47,053 nt of DNA, from positions 1-47,053 of the forward strand of contig JAFRNE010000022.1 in assembly GCA_017430325.1 (NCBI GenBank), given 5' to 3'. The stretch comes from Eubacterium sp. Lineage in GTDB: Bacteria > Bacillota > Clostridia > Lachnospirales > Lachnospiraceae. Below, in pieces: positions 36,472 to 45,422 of the stretch (the stretch's first letter is position 1; each line of letters opens with the position of its first letter). The notes under the pieces were generated by a model. The model worked only from the letters and a program-made list of their open reading frames with translations. It was not told where the DNA came from and searched no databases. Made by a program: the position numbers and the translations under genes.

Positions 36472-37941
36472 TTAGATCAGCTTCTCTATCTCTTCCTTTA
36501 TCTTCGGATCGTAAACATCATCCTTATCCTGCTCCTCCTTCGACAGCTCATCGAAAGGAACCAGAAGCGGATGCAGGCCCTTCTCTCTGTCCTTCTCCTC
36601 GCCAAATACCCAGCGGTTGATGATATGATATCTGCACCATCTGTTATGCTCAATTATCGTAACCTCTCTGATGTCAGCCTTGCCCTCATCAAGAAGCTTC
36701 TTCTCTATCCAGTAATGATCCGCACGCGCAAGATTTGAGCCCTTGACGAAACCGTCCAGCTTCGCCCACTCACTCTTCATCTTCTCCTCATAATCACTAC
36801 CTGCATTTCGGCCGCTGATCCTGAGGCTGTAATCATAATTGAAGAGCATGCCCTGACGTGACAGCAGATCCTGGCGAAGGTATTCCTCCGTGAGTATATC
36901 CTTTATATGTCCGAAGCTGATAACCTTCTTCTTATAAATATCATCCATCAAAACATCTCTGTTGCTGAAGTAATAAATATCACCTTCAACTCTGCTGTGG
37001 AACAGCTCCTGCAGCAGTTCCCTGTCGTCCGCCATCGAGATAATGATGCGCGACATATCTTTCAGCACATCTATATCATCCAGCGGATCGTTGTCATGGC
37101 AGATGATATTATCGCAGCCCTCGATCGTTCTTACCTGCTTATTGATATCCATAAGCAGCTTCTTCTGATGCAATGATGCACCCCAGATATGATACTCTAT
37201 CTGCTGCGTCGAGGTGTAAACATTATTGATATATCCGTATCTGAAAAGCGCCTCACCGGCCTTGCCAAAATCAGTGATGGCTATCTTACAGACCGCTTTG
37301 TTGCCGCTCGTCATAACCTCGTAGAGGTCATAATCCTTCCAGTATTTTCTGGCCATCAGCTCGTAAATGTTAAAATAATGGAGATACTGATCATCCAGCT
37401 CTTTCACAAGGAACGGATCCGTATTGTTGAGCATGATATATGTATGCCTGTCCCTCAGGTATTTACGGCAGCGATTATAAACTTCAAGATTCTTCATATC
37501 ATCCTCAAACATGATGATATGATTCTTCGCACGCTCAAGCCTGTCCGGGTGCCTGTCCTCTTCCCCGAAATAGCTGTGATTCCAGTAATCCGCAATAACT
37601 CTGCCCCAGTCCTCGTTGTCGGTATAGACCGCCGTCGAATCCGCAAAACGGTTCGAGATAAGATGCTTGAAGGAATTATGCATCGCCTCAAATACAGCAA
37701 ACATAACGTCTGCAACCACAAGGAAGGACGTATATTTTGCCGCAAGCACATAAATATTACTGATATCACTGTCCGGATTCATAAAATACAGTGCTATCGT
37801 CGCGTAGACTGCCTCCCAGAAGCCCATGGTCCCGTGAGCAACATCCCCCACGAAATGATAGCCCGCAACACCGAAGATTAACGGCACCCACGCCAGGCGG
37901 ATGATCCATTTTCTGATTTTTGCAAATAACCCACTGTTCAT
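36472..37941 (-). CDS. Two-TM membrane protein with Rossmann-like and RyR domains
   Basis: A 489-residue protein. TM segments lie at about 12-31 and 64-86, and the loop between (WEAVYATIALYFMNPDSD, 42-59) resembles the pore helix of two-TM potassium channels but lacks the TVGYG filter. A cytoplasmic region with TrkA-N/Rossmann-like strands follows (HIIMFEDD at 141-148, AVCKIAITDFGKAGEAL at 216-232). The end (about 428-485) is a clear ryanodine-receptor RyR domain: EHNRW, NRWVFGEEKD, then HPLLVPFDELSKEE. Bacterial RyR domains often occur in proteins with ion-channel or TrkA-like parts and in conflict systems. The gene lies between a two-component system and a lipoprotein-exporter operon, all on the same strand. 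Function is not established. Confidence 0.75.
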   Translation of the reverse strand: MNSGLFAKIRKWIIRLAWVPLIFGVAGYHFVGDVAHGTMGFWEAVYATIALYFMNPDSDISNIYVLAAKYTSFLVVADVMFAVFEAMHNSFKHLISNRFADSTAVYTDNEDWGRVIADYWNHSYFGEEDRHPDRLERAKNHIIMFEDDMKNLEVYNRCRKYLRDRHTYIMLNNTDPFLVKELDDQYLHYFNIYELMARKYWKDYDLYEVMTSGNKAVCKIAITDFGKAGEALFRYGYINNVYTSTQQIEYHIWGASLHQKKLLMDINKQVRTIEGCDNIICHDNDPLDDIDVLKDMSRIIISMADDRELLQELFHSRVEGDIYYFSNRDVLMDDIYKKKVISFGHIKDILTEEYLRQDLLSRQGMLFNYDYSLRISGRNAGSDYEEKMKSEWAKLDGFVKGSNLARADHYWIEKKLLDEGKADIREVTIIEHNRWCRYHIINRWVFGEEKDREKGLHPLLVPFDELSKEEQDKDDVYDPKIKEEIEKLI

Positions 37942-38046
37942 AAATTACATTTCCCCCACATACGTTTTAACACATGCAAAAATATACACACCCGTTTGCA
38001 GCAAAATACACACTCATGAGCCTGCCTTTACACGTATCTCAATTCA

Positions 38047-38739
38047 TTATTTCAGTGCAACCGCAAGTTTAACTCTATCATGTATCCCTGTCTTATCATA
38101 GATACTGGAAATATAATTCTTCACAGTACCTTCTGAGATATAGAGCTTGTCGGCGATCTGGCGATTTGAAAGGCCGTCGGCGATAAGTCCTGCAATCTCT
38201 TTTTCTCTTTCGGTAAGCTCTCCGTAGGCTGCATCGAGAATCGATACCTTATCATTCTCCGCGCCTTCTACACTCTTCACCGCAGAGCTGTCAGCAGCTC
38301 CGGTGCCTGCACTCTTATTCATATTTGCGGCAACAAGACTTGAAAGTCTCTGCATAACCTTCTGGTCTAAGACTGTATTTCCTCCCATTATCTGACCCAC
38401 TGCGCCGAGAATGGCGTCCTTGCCGCTGTCCTTTAAGAGATAACCGTCTGCGCCGTTGCTGATTGCATCAGTGATATTTTTATCATCATAGAAGGTTGTG
38501 AGGACAAGTATCTTAATGGAAGGATAGAGCTTCTTCATATGACCGATCAGCTCGATACCGCCCATCCCCTTCATGTTGAGGTCCACCAGTGCCAGCTCGC
38601 AGCTTGTATCTTTAAGTATCGCAAGGGCTTCATTTCCATCATGTGCCTTGCCGACTATTTCCATATTATTCAGTGAGAGGATGATCTCAAGGCTGTCCAG
38701 CAGCATCGTCTCATCATCTACAAGAAGTACCTTATTCAT
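38047..38739 (-). CDS. NarL/LuxR-family response regulator
   Basis: A 230-residue regulator. The receiver domain (1-120) has acidic residues Asp8/Asp9, phosphoacceptor Asp53 (LALVDLN), Thr81 and Lys103. The GerE-type helix-turn-helix (about 168-228) has LTEREKEIAGLIADGLSNRQ and the recognition helix EGTVKNYISS. The linker (130-165) is Ala/Ser-rich. It follows its kinase by 18 nt. The palindromes at 36316-36402 are candidate targets. Confidence 0.93.
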   Translation of the reverse strand: MNKVLLVDDETMLLDSLEIILSLNNMEIVGKAHDGNEALAILKDTSCELALVDLNMKGMGGIELIGHMKKLYPSIKILVLTTFYDDKNITDAISNGADGYLLKDSGKDAILGAVGQIMGGNTVLDQKVMQRLSSLVAANMNKSAGTGAADSSAVKSVEGAENDKVSILDAAYGELTEREKEIAGLIADGLSNRQIADKLYISEGTVKNYISSIYDKTGIHDRVKLAVALK

Positions 38740-38757
38740 ATCTGTTGTCCGCCCTTT

Positions 38758-39990
38758 CTATTGCAATATCGGCAGCTCCACTGCCGACCTGAAACCATAT
38801 TCGCTGTTGTCAAAGAAGGCCTTTCCTCCGCAGCGTTCAGCGTAGGAGATTATCTTCTTAACGCCAAAGCCCTTTTCTATACGGCTCTCCCGATTCGTTT
38901 CTCCGAAATCACTCCTGCCATTATCCTTAACCTCAAGCTTGATGTGAGCCGAATCACCGGAAAGCATCACTATGAATTCGGTTGCATTTCCGTGCTTCAC
39001 ACCATTTGTCAGGAACTCCTCCAAAGCGCCCGTCAGGAACTCAACATGCTCCTTCGGAACCTGAGTCTCAGGAACAAGGTCATCCAGTATATCAACTCTG
39101 CGCTCGGTGTCCATCTTGAAATCATCAACTATTCCTACTGTTGCAGCCTTAAGGTCCGATATTGGCACGGTTCCCTCAGCATCATCCAGAGTTCGTACAG
39201 CTCTTCTTATGGATTCAAGGCTTCCGCGTATCCTTTCATTCGCATCATTCATACGCTTCCTCGCCTCGTCCGGCTTCACATCATAAAGCATATCCGCCGC
39301 ATCCAGCGTCATGATCGCCGCCGTTATCGAATGACCGACGCTGTTATGTATATTTCTGCTTATATTTTCACGTTCCAGAAGTCTGGCATTCTTATCCGCA
39401 AGATAATTCTGCATGACCAGCTCGCGGTTCAGCCTCTTCTCATGCATCTCATTGACATTTGAGTTCAGGACGCGGACCTTATCCGCTTCCTTCCTCCTGT
39501 CCAGAATATTCATATAGCTTTTGACCAGCGATAATATCATTACGATTGCCATCAATATCAGGCTTTCTATGATAAGTATCGCCGTATCTCTGCTGTCCAG
39601 CTTTCCGCTCATCCCAAAGATGCTCGAAATAACAAACAGCACTGTCGCTGCAATTCCGTTAACAAACCATTTCCATTCATCAAATACAGCAAATACCGCA
39701 AAGCCCGGAAAGCCTCCCGATACCACCGCAAATGCCCCTGCCGCCACGAGCTTGACCGCTGTGACTGCACTGAACCTTTTTATATTCGACTTCACCGCAC
39801 TGCCCGTTTCCTCATGCTCATCTTCCCGGACCGCCACTCCCTCAAAGGAATCATCGTCCAGCGTCGAATAAGTCACGATCACCATCATCAGTCCCGCAAG
39901 CATCAAAAGCACAGAAAGTGCTCCGGTAAAGAATATAGATCCCACCGAAGCCGCAACGATTATGAATATATTTATTATCGCATATTTCAT
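38758..39990 (-). CDS. NarL-type sensor histidine kinase
   Basis: The start is ATG 39990 (410 residues) with AAGGGA 8 nt upstream; the TTG at 40014 lacks a site. The N-terminal half has about five TM segments in two groups (residues 5-45 and 75-160) with little extracellular loop, so the signal is probably sensed in the membrane. HisKA_3 contains the phosphoacceptor His in RNIHNSVGHS. HATPase_c has EFLTNGVKHG, VKDNG and GFGVKKI. It is partner of the adjacent regulator. A MacB-like exporter downstream suggests an envelope-stress or antimicrobial signal, by analogy only. Confidence 0.9.
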   Translation of the reverse strand: MKYAIINIFIIVAASVGSIFFTGALSVLLMLAGLMMVIVTYSTLDDDSFEGVAVREDEHEETGSAVKSNIKRFSAVTAVKLVAAGAFAVVSGGFPGFAVFAVFDEWKWFVNGIAATVLFVISSIFGMSGKLDSRDTAILIIESLILMAIVMILSLVKSYMNILDRRKEADKVRVLNSNVNEMHEKRLNRELVMQNYLADKNARLLERENISRNIHNSVGHSITAAIMTLDAADMLYDVKPDEARKRMNDANERIRGSLESIRRAVRTLDDAEGTVPISDLKAATVGIVDDFKMDTERRVDILDDLVPETQVPKEHVEFLTGALEEFLTNGVKHGNATEFIVMLSGDSAHIKLEVKDNGRSDFGETNRESRIEKGFGVKKIISYAERCGGKAFFDNSEYGFRSAVELPILQ

Positions 39991-40087
39991 CTGTCTTTTC
40001 CCTTGCAAATCCAAAAACCTTCTGATAATATAATAAAACTATAAATAAGAAATGCAAATACTTTTATTCTGAAAGGAAGGGTTAGTT

Positions 40088-40639
40088 ATGAAACTCAAAA
40101 GATTCATCGCCGCTCTTGCAACCGGAGTAGTTCTTATAGGCTCGCTTGCAGCATGCGGATCAAAATCCGATGACAAGAAGAAGACAGAAGCAACAACAGC
40201 TGCAACCGAACAGCAGAACACTGCATCAGCTGATGCATTCCTCAGCTACAATGGTGTAGAGCTTAAGCTCAACGCAGCATGGGCTGATGTTAAGGACAAG
40301 CTCGGTTCAGAGACAGCACCATCTGAAACCATCACACCATGTGATGGCGGAGATTATATCCAGATCATGCACTACTACAACGGCATGGTTGTAACAACCT
40401 TAAGAGATGAGACCATCGTAATGCTTTCTATGGATATGTCTTTAGAAGGTAACGATGCTTTACTCAACGGCAAGATCAAGAAGGGCGATTCTCTGGACGC
40501 TGTAAAGGAAGCCCTCGGCGCACCTGCATCAGAGGATGCCGGAATGCTCGTTTACAATATGGGCAATGCAACTGTAATGATTTATCTTGATGATAACAAC
40601 ACAGCTGTTACAGGCGCAAACCTTATGAAAGCTAACTAG
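40088..40639 (+). CDS. Lipoprotein of unknown function
   Basis: A 183-residue protein with a signal peptide and lipobox LAAC (Cys23), a Lys/Thr/Ala-rich linker (25-50), then a domain of about 130 residues. Two similar halves are hinted at by SYNGVELKLNAAWADVKDKL (52-71) and KIKKGDSLDAVKEALGAP, which suggests a BLIP/SmpA-like repeat fold. GGAAGG precedes the ATG. It is divergent from the histidine kinase across 97 nt and ends at a strong terminator, so it is monocistronic. It could be a sensor or a target of the two-component system; nothing proves this. Confidence 0.7.
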   Translation: MKLKRFIAALATGVVLIGSLAACGSKSDDKKKTEATTAATEQQNTASADAFLSYNGVELKLNAAWADVKDKLGSETAPSETITPCDGGDYIQIMHYYNGMVVTTLRDETIVMLSMDMSLEGNDALLNGKIKKGDSLDAVKEALGAPASEDAGMLVYNMGNATVMIYLDDNNTAVTGANLMKAN

Positions 40640-40703
40640 TTTTATAAACATAAAACATCTGTACACAGATAAGATTTATATAAATCTAACATCCACACAA
40701 CAA

Positions 40704-40750
40704 AAAATAAGCACCTCAGATGTCAGCCTGACATCCCGAGGTGCTTTTTT
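40704..40750. terminator. Bidirectional terminator
   Basis: GCACCTC (40711-40717) pairs with GAGGTGC (40738-40744). An inner GATGTCAG-CCT-GACATC stem and flanking A6/T6 runs complete the structure. It serves the lipoprotein gene (plus) and the AlgX-like gene (minus). Confidence 0.9.
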
Positions 40751-40794
40751 ACTGTTCATTTGTACTTGTTTATTTGAACTGTTTTTGAACCGGA

Positions 40795-42255
40795 TTACTT
40801 TATCTCGATATCTCCTGCAGAGAATACCTTGTCTCCTGCTACGATACTAACCTTGTAGCTTCCGGAAAGCTCTTCCTTCTTCTCAAGATATGCTGAGAAA
40901 CCATTTCCGCTCTGCACTGAGCTGTCCTTATCGGCCATAAGCTCCTTCTCATAGATTGGGAACGCCTCATAGGTGTATTTCTGATCTCCCTGCTCAAGAA
41001 CGATAAAGATATGTCCGTCGCCGTAAACCTTATCCTCGCTGAATGAACCGTAAAGCCTGAGGGCATAGCCTTCATCCTTAAAATACATTGCCACATCTCC
41101 CGCTGCTGCATAAGCTGATGTATCGATAGCAGCTCTTTCAGGTGCATACATGAACGGCGCCTTATTTGAAAGTCTTACAAGATTTCTCTCAACTATCTCG
41201 TAAACAAAATCAGTATTATCACCGATGGAATTTACATCCGGGCAGTCGGTCCTCTTGAAGGTCGCCGTCTCGTAATTGTCGATCATGAAAGGAAGCAGCG
41301 CACGTCCGAAGGAATCCCTTGCCATATAAAGTGTGCTTCCATCCTTAACGCCCATACTCTGTGTCTTTATGAGGTCGTCGCCCTCCTCCTTATCACTCAT
41401 GAAATTAAGGAGCTGTTCCTGCGTACTCTTCGCTGTTACCGGATAAGTGAATCTGAAATTCTGATAGCTGATGTTGTAATGATACTGATCATCCATCACA
41501 CCGCCCGAAGGATACAGAAGCTTGTCGAGATCTCCACGCCAGTCATCGATCACAGAATACTCTGCATCCGCGTAGGTCTTATGCTCTTTGCCAAGGCCAT
41601 CCATGATGGCATTGTAGCCGATCAGTGCGCCCTGATAATTCCAGTGCGAATCTCTTCTATGATAAACCGTCTTGTCCTTATTTGCAGTCATGACAGCCTT
41701 CATATCAACATAATTAACACCCAGTTCGCCGGCACGTGCAGTCACACGTGAAAGGTTATTCTCATCCGCCTTTGTATAGCAGCCTGGCATCTTCTCACCA
41801 TAAACCGAAGCCTTGTTAGGCATAGGAACAAATACAAAGCTGCCGCCCTTACTCTCTACATTCTCCTGGATAAGGAGCAGTGAGATTGCCGCTGCATTTA
41901 CCTGTGTGTCGGTCATGGCATTTGTGTCCATATAGTCCTGACTCTCGCTCTCATAGAAGAGCCAGCCGCCGTCTCCGACGATAACATTCGAGGTTGGCGC
42001 ATGAAGCACTTCACCCTTTATTAAGTTTGCTGCGGAAAGCAGCTCTGATCTATACGGTATGCGGTCGTTGAACCATGACTCGAACTGTGTCGAGAAGTCA
42101 ATGTTCAGCCTGCCGTTTTCCATATATTTAGGGAACTTTGTGAGCTCGCGCTTCTCGATATTTTCGTTGTTCTTAACGAAAGGCATCAGTGCCAGCGGGA
42201 ACACACAGATCAGGAGAAATATAGCAATGTAAACTATCTTAAATGATTTTTTCAT
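40795..42255 (-). CDS. AlgX/AlgJ-like (DHHW-type) putative polysaccharide O-acetylation protein
   Basis: A 486-residue protein anchored by one N-terminal TM segment (about 7-26) with an extracellular SGNH-like domain. It has the Asp-x-His pair in DSHWN (202-206) and a candidate nucleophile in ARDSFGRALLPF (Ser315). GDGGWLFY (94-101) is typical of the AlgX/AlgJ/DHHW group. The last 120 residues form a beta-rich extra domain. GGAAGGAGG precedes the ATG. Paired with the MBOAT gene 18 nt upstream, it likely takes an acyl group delivered across the membrane and places it on a surface polymer. Which polymer is unknown. Confidence 0.82.
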   Translation of the reverse strand: MKKSFKIVYIAIFLLICVFPLALMPFVKNNENIEKRELTKFPKYMENGRLNIDFSTQFESWFNDRIPYRSELLSAANLIKGEVLHAPTSNVIVGDGGWLFYESESQDYMDTNAMTDTQVNAAAISLLLIQENVESKGGSFVFVPMPNKASVYGEKMPGCYTKADENNLSRVTARAGELGVNYVDMKAVMTANKDKTVYHRRDSHWNYQGALIGYNAIMDGLGKEHKTYADAEYSVIDDWRGDLDKLLYPSGGVMDDQYHYNISYQNFRFTYPVTAKSTQEQLLNFMSDKEEGDDLIKTQSMGVKDGSTLYMARDSFGRALLPFMIDNYETATFKRTDCPDVNSIGDNTDFVYEIVERNLVRLSNKAPFMYAPERAAIDTSAYAAAGDVAMYFKDEGYALRLYGSFSEDKVYGDGHIFIVLEQGDQKYTYEAFPIYEKELMADKDSSVQSGNGFSAYLEKKEELSGSYKVSIVAGDKVFSAGDIEIK

Positions 42256-42273
42256 GATATCTTCCTCCTTCCC

Positions 42274-43680
42274 TTAAAACCTGAAATAAATGAACGGGTT
42301 GTATTTGCTTGAAAGGAGCGAAAGGATCGCAAGCGCAAATATCATCAGTGAACCGATGTAAGCCGCATAATTGTAGAGGTTGACGGTCTTCGTCTTCTCT
42401 GCTTTAGCTCTGATAACCTTGAAGATAGGCGTTGAAAGGATGATCGCAAATACAAGTGCGATCACGAAGAGTCCTGTCACACACGCAAATATCTGAGCAT
42501 TTACTGCAGCGTCACCTGCTGTGCCCGAGAACATATTTCCGATGATCCTGAAGCCCTGCGACAGCGAATCCGCTCTGAAGAGAACGAATGCCAGCACAAC
42601 CACAAGCATGGTGTAGATATGTCCGATCGGTTTAAACCATTTCTTCTTGGTCGGTATTATCTGGTAGGTCTCAAGCATCTGACAGAAGCCATGGATCATA
42701 CCCCAGACAATGAATGTGAAGTTTGCGCCGTGCCAGAAGCCTGTAAGGAAAAATACAAGAAGCTTGTTGATGGTGGTACGTGCATTTCCCTTGCGGTTTC
42801 CGCCGAGCGGAATGTAAACATATTCCTTGAACCAGGTGGAAAGGGATATATGCCACCTGCGCCAGAATTCCTGGATGCTTCCTGAAATAAACGGATAGTT
42901 GAAGTTTTCCTTGAAGTCAAAGCCGAAGATACAGCCCAGACCGATAGCCATGTCGCTGTAGCCCGAGAAATCAAAGAATATCTGAAGTGTATAGCAGATA
43001 GCACCGAGCCATGAAGCACCCATTCCGATGCTGCCCGGAGCAAAGCTGAACGTGGTATCCGCGATAAGTCCCATCTGATTTGCGATAAGCACCTTCTTGC
43101 CGAGGCCGAAGATGAAGCGGTTCATGCCACGGCTTATGCGGTCAACCGTAAACTCACGCTCCTCGATCTGCTTCGCGATGTCCTCGTAACGAACGATAGG
43201 ACCTGCGATCAGCTGTGGGAAGAATGCGATATAAAGAAGAACATAGAAGAGGTTCTTCTGAACAAGATTTTTGTTTCGATAAACATCTATAACATAGCTG
43301 AGTCCCTGGAAGGTAAAGAATGAGATACCGATAGGGAGCCTGATGTTTGGAACCGGGATTGAAAGACCGGTCACATCATTAAATATATCTACAAAGAAGC
43401 CGGTGTATTTGTAAGCGATAAGAAGTCCTATATTTACAAATACGGCAAACATGACCGCCAGCTTTGCGTGCTTCTCGCCCGCCGCCAGACGTCCGCAGAA
43501 ATAATTGAGTATGATCGATATGATCATGATCATTACGGCTACAGGTTCACCAAACGCGTAGAAAACCAGACTGGCGATTACCAGTATGATGTTGCGAATG
43601 GTCTTCTGCCTTATGATCGCATAAAGTAAAAATGTTAACGGAAAAAATATAAACAAAAACACTACCGAACTGAATGTCAA
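42274..43680 (-). CDS. AlgI-like MBOAT-family O-acyltransferase
   Basis: A 468-residue membrane protein starting at TTG 43680, with GAGGAGG 8 nt upstream. It has roughly ten TM segments. The MBOAT signature is complete: WHISLSTWFKEYVYIPLGGN, then the catalytic region FLTGFWHGANF and WGMIHG. AlgI/PatA/DltB relatives move acetyl (or D-alanyl) groups outward. Because the partner here is AlgX-like and no dltA/dltC is present, polysaccharide acetylation is the better reading. Confidence 0.92.
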   Translation of the reverse strand: MTFSSVVFLFIFFPLTFLLYAIIRQKTIRNIILVIASLVFYAFGEPVAVMIMIISIILNYFCGRLAAGEKHAKLAVMFAVFVNIGLLIAYKYTGFFVDIFNDVTGLSIPVPNIRLPIGISFFTFQGLSYVIDVYRNKNLVQKNLFYVLLYIAFFPQLIAGPIVRYEDIAKQIEEREFTVDRISRGMNRFIFGLGKKVLIANQMGLIADTTFSFAPGSIGMGASWLGAICYTLQIFFDFSGYSDMAIGLGCIFGFDFKENFNYPFISGSIQEFWRRWHISLSTWFKEYVYIPLGGNRKGNARTTINKLLVFFLTGFWHGANFTFIVWGMIHGFCQMLETYQIIPTKKKWFKPIGHIYTMLVVVLAFVLFRADSLSQGFRIIGNMFSGTAGDAAVNAQIFACVTGLFVIALVFAIILSTPIFKVIRAKAEKTKTVNLYNYAAYIGSLMIFALAILSLLSSKYNPFIYFRF

Positions 43681-43777
43681 CTCTATATCCTCCTCATTTT
43701 ACGGGGTCCTCCCCGATATTCACATATTACTGCTCTGCCCATCAACGTTGTCATGTGTCCGTTTTTCTTTGGACTGT

Positions 43778-44842
43778 CTACCCACATATCACACCGCCGC
43801 CGACTACGCAGTCATTGTCATCATAAAATACAGATGACTGACCCGGTGTCACGGCTCTTACAGGCTCATCAAATACTATCCTCAGCCTGTCCTCATCTAT
43901 CATCGAAAGCGTCGCTGCCTGCGGCTTATGATGATAACGTATCTTCGCCTTAGCTCTGATCTCCTCGCCCGGCTTGATACCATCTATACTTAAGAAATTC
44001 AGTCTGTTGCAAATGACTTCATTCTTAAAAAGCGCATCCTCAAGAGAAAGCACAACCTCATTCCTCTCAGCATTTATCTCTTTGACAAATACCGGATGGC
44101 CCATGGCTATACCAAGGCCCTTCCTCTGACCTATGGTATAGTGAATGATGCCCTTATGCTTTCCGAGTATATTTCCGTCTTCATCGACAAAGTTGCCCTC
44201 GCCCGGAACCTCCTTTTCGGAATTGTATTCGATATATTCAGTATATTTTCCGTCCGTGACGAAACATATTTCCTGCGAATCCGGCTTCTGAGCAACCAGA
44301 AGTCCAGCCTTTACCGCAAGGGCTCTGACCTCATCCTTTGAGAGTCCTCCCAGTGGCATGATGGTACGGCTCAGCTGCTCCTGTGTCAGCCTGTAGAGCA
44401 TATAGGTCTGATCCTTCTCTGCATGGTCCGCAGTCTTCACAGTATACCTGCCGTTATCCAGCTTGATCACATGCGCGTAATGTCCGGTGGCAACATACTC
44501 TGCCTGCATCATATCCGCAAGCCCCAGCATCTTGTCCCACTTGATATAGCGGTTACATTCCACACACGGATTCGGCGTCATACCCGCAATATAATCATCT
44601 ATGAACTTCTTGATAACCTTTTCATTAAAATCGGCAACGCAGTTCTCCACATAATAGGGTATTCCGATCATGTGCGATACCTTTCGCGCATCATCTATCT
44701 CGCAGCACCGGCTGTCCTTGCCGTCCTGAGTCATCCACACTCTGAGAGTCACTCCGGATACCTCATGCCCTGCCAGCTTAAGAAGATATGCTGCGACCGC
44801 ACTGTCCACGCCGCCCGACATTCCAACTATTATTTTAGACAT
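43778..44842 (-). CDS. mnmA: tRNA-specific 2-thiouridylase MnmA
   Basis: MnmA puts sulphur on U34 of Lys, Glu and Gln tRNAs. The 354-residue protein has the PP-loop MSGGVDSAV (8-16), the catalytic Cys96 in NPCVECN, a second Cys193 in SQEICFV, and the C-terminal beta-barrel ending in a Gly-rich strand (CVVGGGVICG). All are as in the family, and the length is normal. It appears to be monocistronic. In many Firmicutes mnmA sits beside a cysteine desulfurase gene; none is present here. Confidence 0.96.
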   Translation of the reverse strand: MSKIIVGMSGGVDSAVAAYLLKLAGHEVSGVTLRVWMTQDGKDSRCCEIDDARKVSHMIGIPYYVENCVADFNEKVIKKFIDDYIAGMTPNPCVECNRYIKWDKMLGLADMMQAEYVATGHYAHVIKLDNGRYTVKTADHAEKDQTYMLYRLTQEQLSRTIMPLGGLSKDEVRALAVKAGLLVAQKPDSQEICFVTDGKYTEYIEYNSEKEVPGEGNFVDEDGNILGKHKGIIHYTIGQRKGLGIAMGHPVFVKEINAERNEVVLSLEDALFKNEVICNRLNFLSIDGIKPGEEIRAKAKIRYHHKPQAATLSMIDEDRLRIVFDEPVRAVTPGQSSVFYDDNDCVVGGGVICG

Positions 44843-45030
44843 CTCTTAATCCTCTGATCTATTTATAAGTCAATTTATCATTAAATCTTATTCCTCGTGA
44901 AATATGCGGCCAATTGCACCTCTCCGGAAAATACAATGTCGCATGTTCACGCAACAAACCAAATTATATTTTATCACGCCGAAATATTGCGGGCAAGTCA
45001 GCCATCACAAAAAATCTAAGCAAAAGAAAA

Positions 45031-45057
45031 GGACATCAAATCTGATGCCTTTTTTTT
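45031..45057 (+). terminator. Intrinsic terminator without an obvious upstream gene
   Basis: The stem GGACATCA / TGATG-CC with a 4-nt loop leads into eight T residues on the plus strand. On the minus strand the run after the stem is TTTTCTTTT, so it could work both ways. Confidence 0.7.
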
Positions 45058-45358
45058 ACTCTTTATGGTTTTCAATGACCCTGTCGGTAGTCTTCTAAAT
45101 TTTTATATAATTATAGTACAACAACCACCAATCCAACAACATTTTTATTCATTAAAAATCATATTTTTAAAAGCGTCTTTCAACACATAAATGACACATA
45201 ATTCATCTCTCGAATTTAATACAAAAAAAGCAACAAAAGTACGCATTTTCAAGGAAAACGTGATTCATTTTGTAGCATTTGGACACAATTTGTAGCATTT
45301 GAAAAATAAAACTTGACACGTTTTTTCAGAAGGGGCTATATATTGAGTAAGAGTATAA

Positions 45359-45421
45359 ATCAATAACCTTTTATATCATTTCTCTTAAGGAGAAAAATAA
45401 ATATAAAAGGAGGCTATTGAT
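45359..45421 (+). promoter_or_regulatory. Folded leader that masks the ribosome binding site of the transposase pseudogene
   Basis: ATCAATA (45359-45365) pairs with TATTGAT (45415-45421), and CCTTTTATAT (45367-45376) with ATATAAAAGG (45401-45410). An inner TTTCTC/GAGAAA hairpin sits in the loop. The AAAGGAGG site (45407-45413) is largely within the 3' arm, so translation from the ATG at 45423 should be restrained. Confidence 0.7.
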
Positions 45422-45422
45422 T

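Larger units (their letters stand above)
44843..45422. promoter_or_regulatory. 580-nt regulatory spacer with a terminator and a promoter with direct repeats
   Basis: No protein gene is visible. A hairpin GGACATCA-AATC-TGATGCC followed by T8 (45031-45057) forms a plus-strand terminator, though no plus-strand gene precedes it. Further right, TTTGTAGCATTTG occurs twice exactly 20 bp apart (45269-45281 and 45289-45301). TTGACA (45313-45318) and TATATA (45337-45342) follow, 18 nt apart. The folded leader of the transposase pseudogene comes next (45359-45421). Confidence 0.65.
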
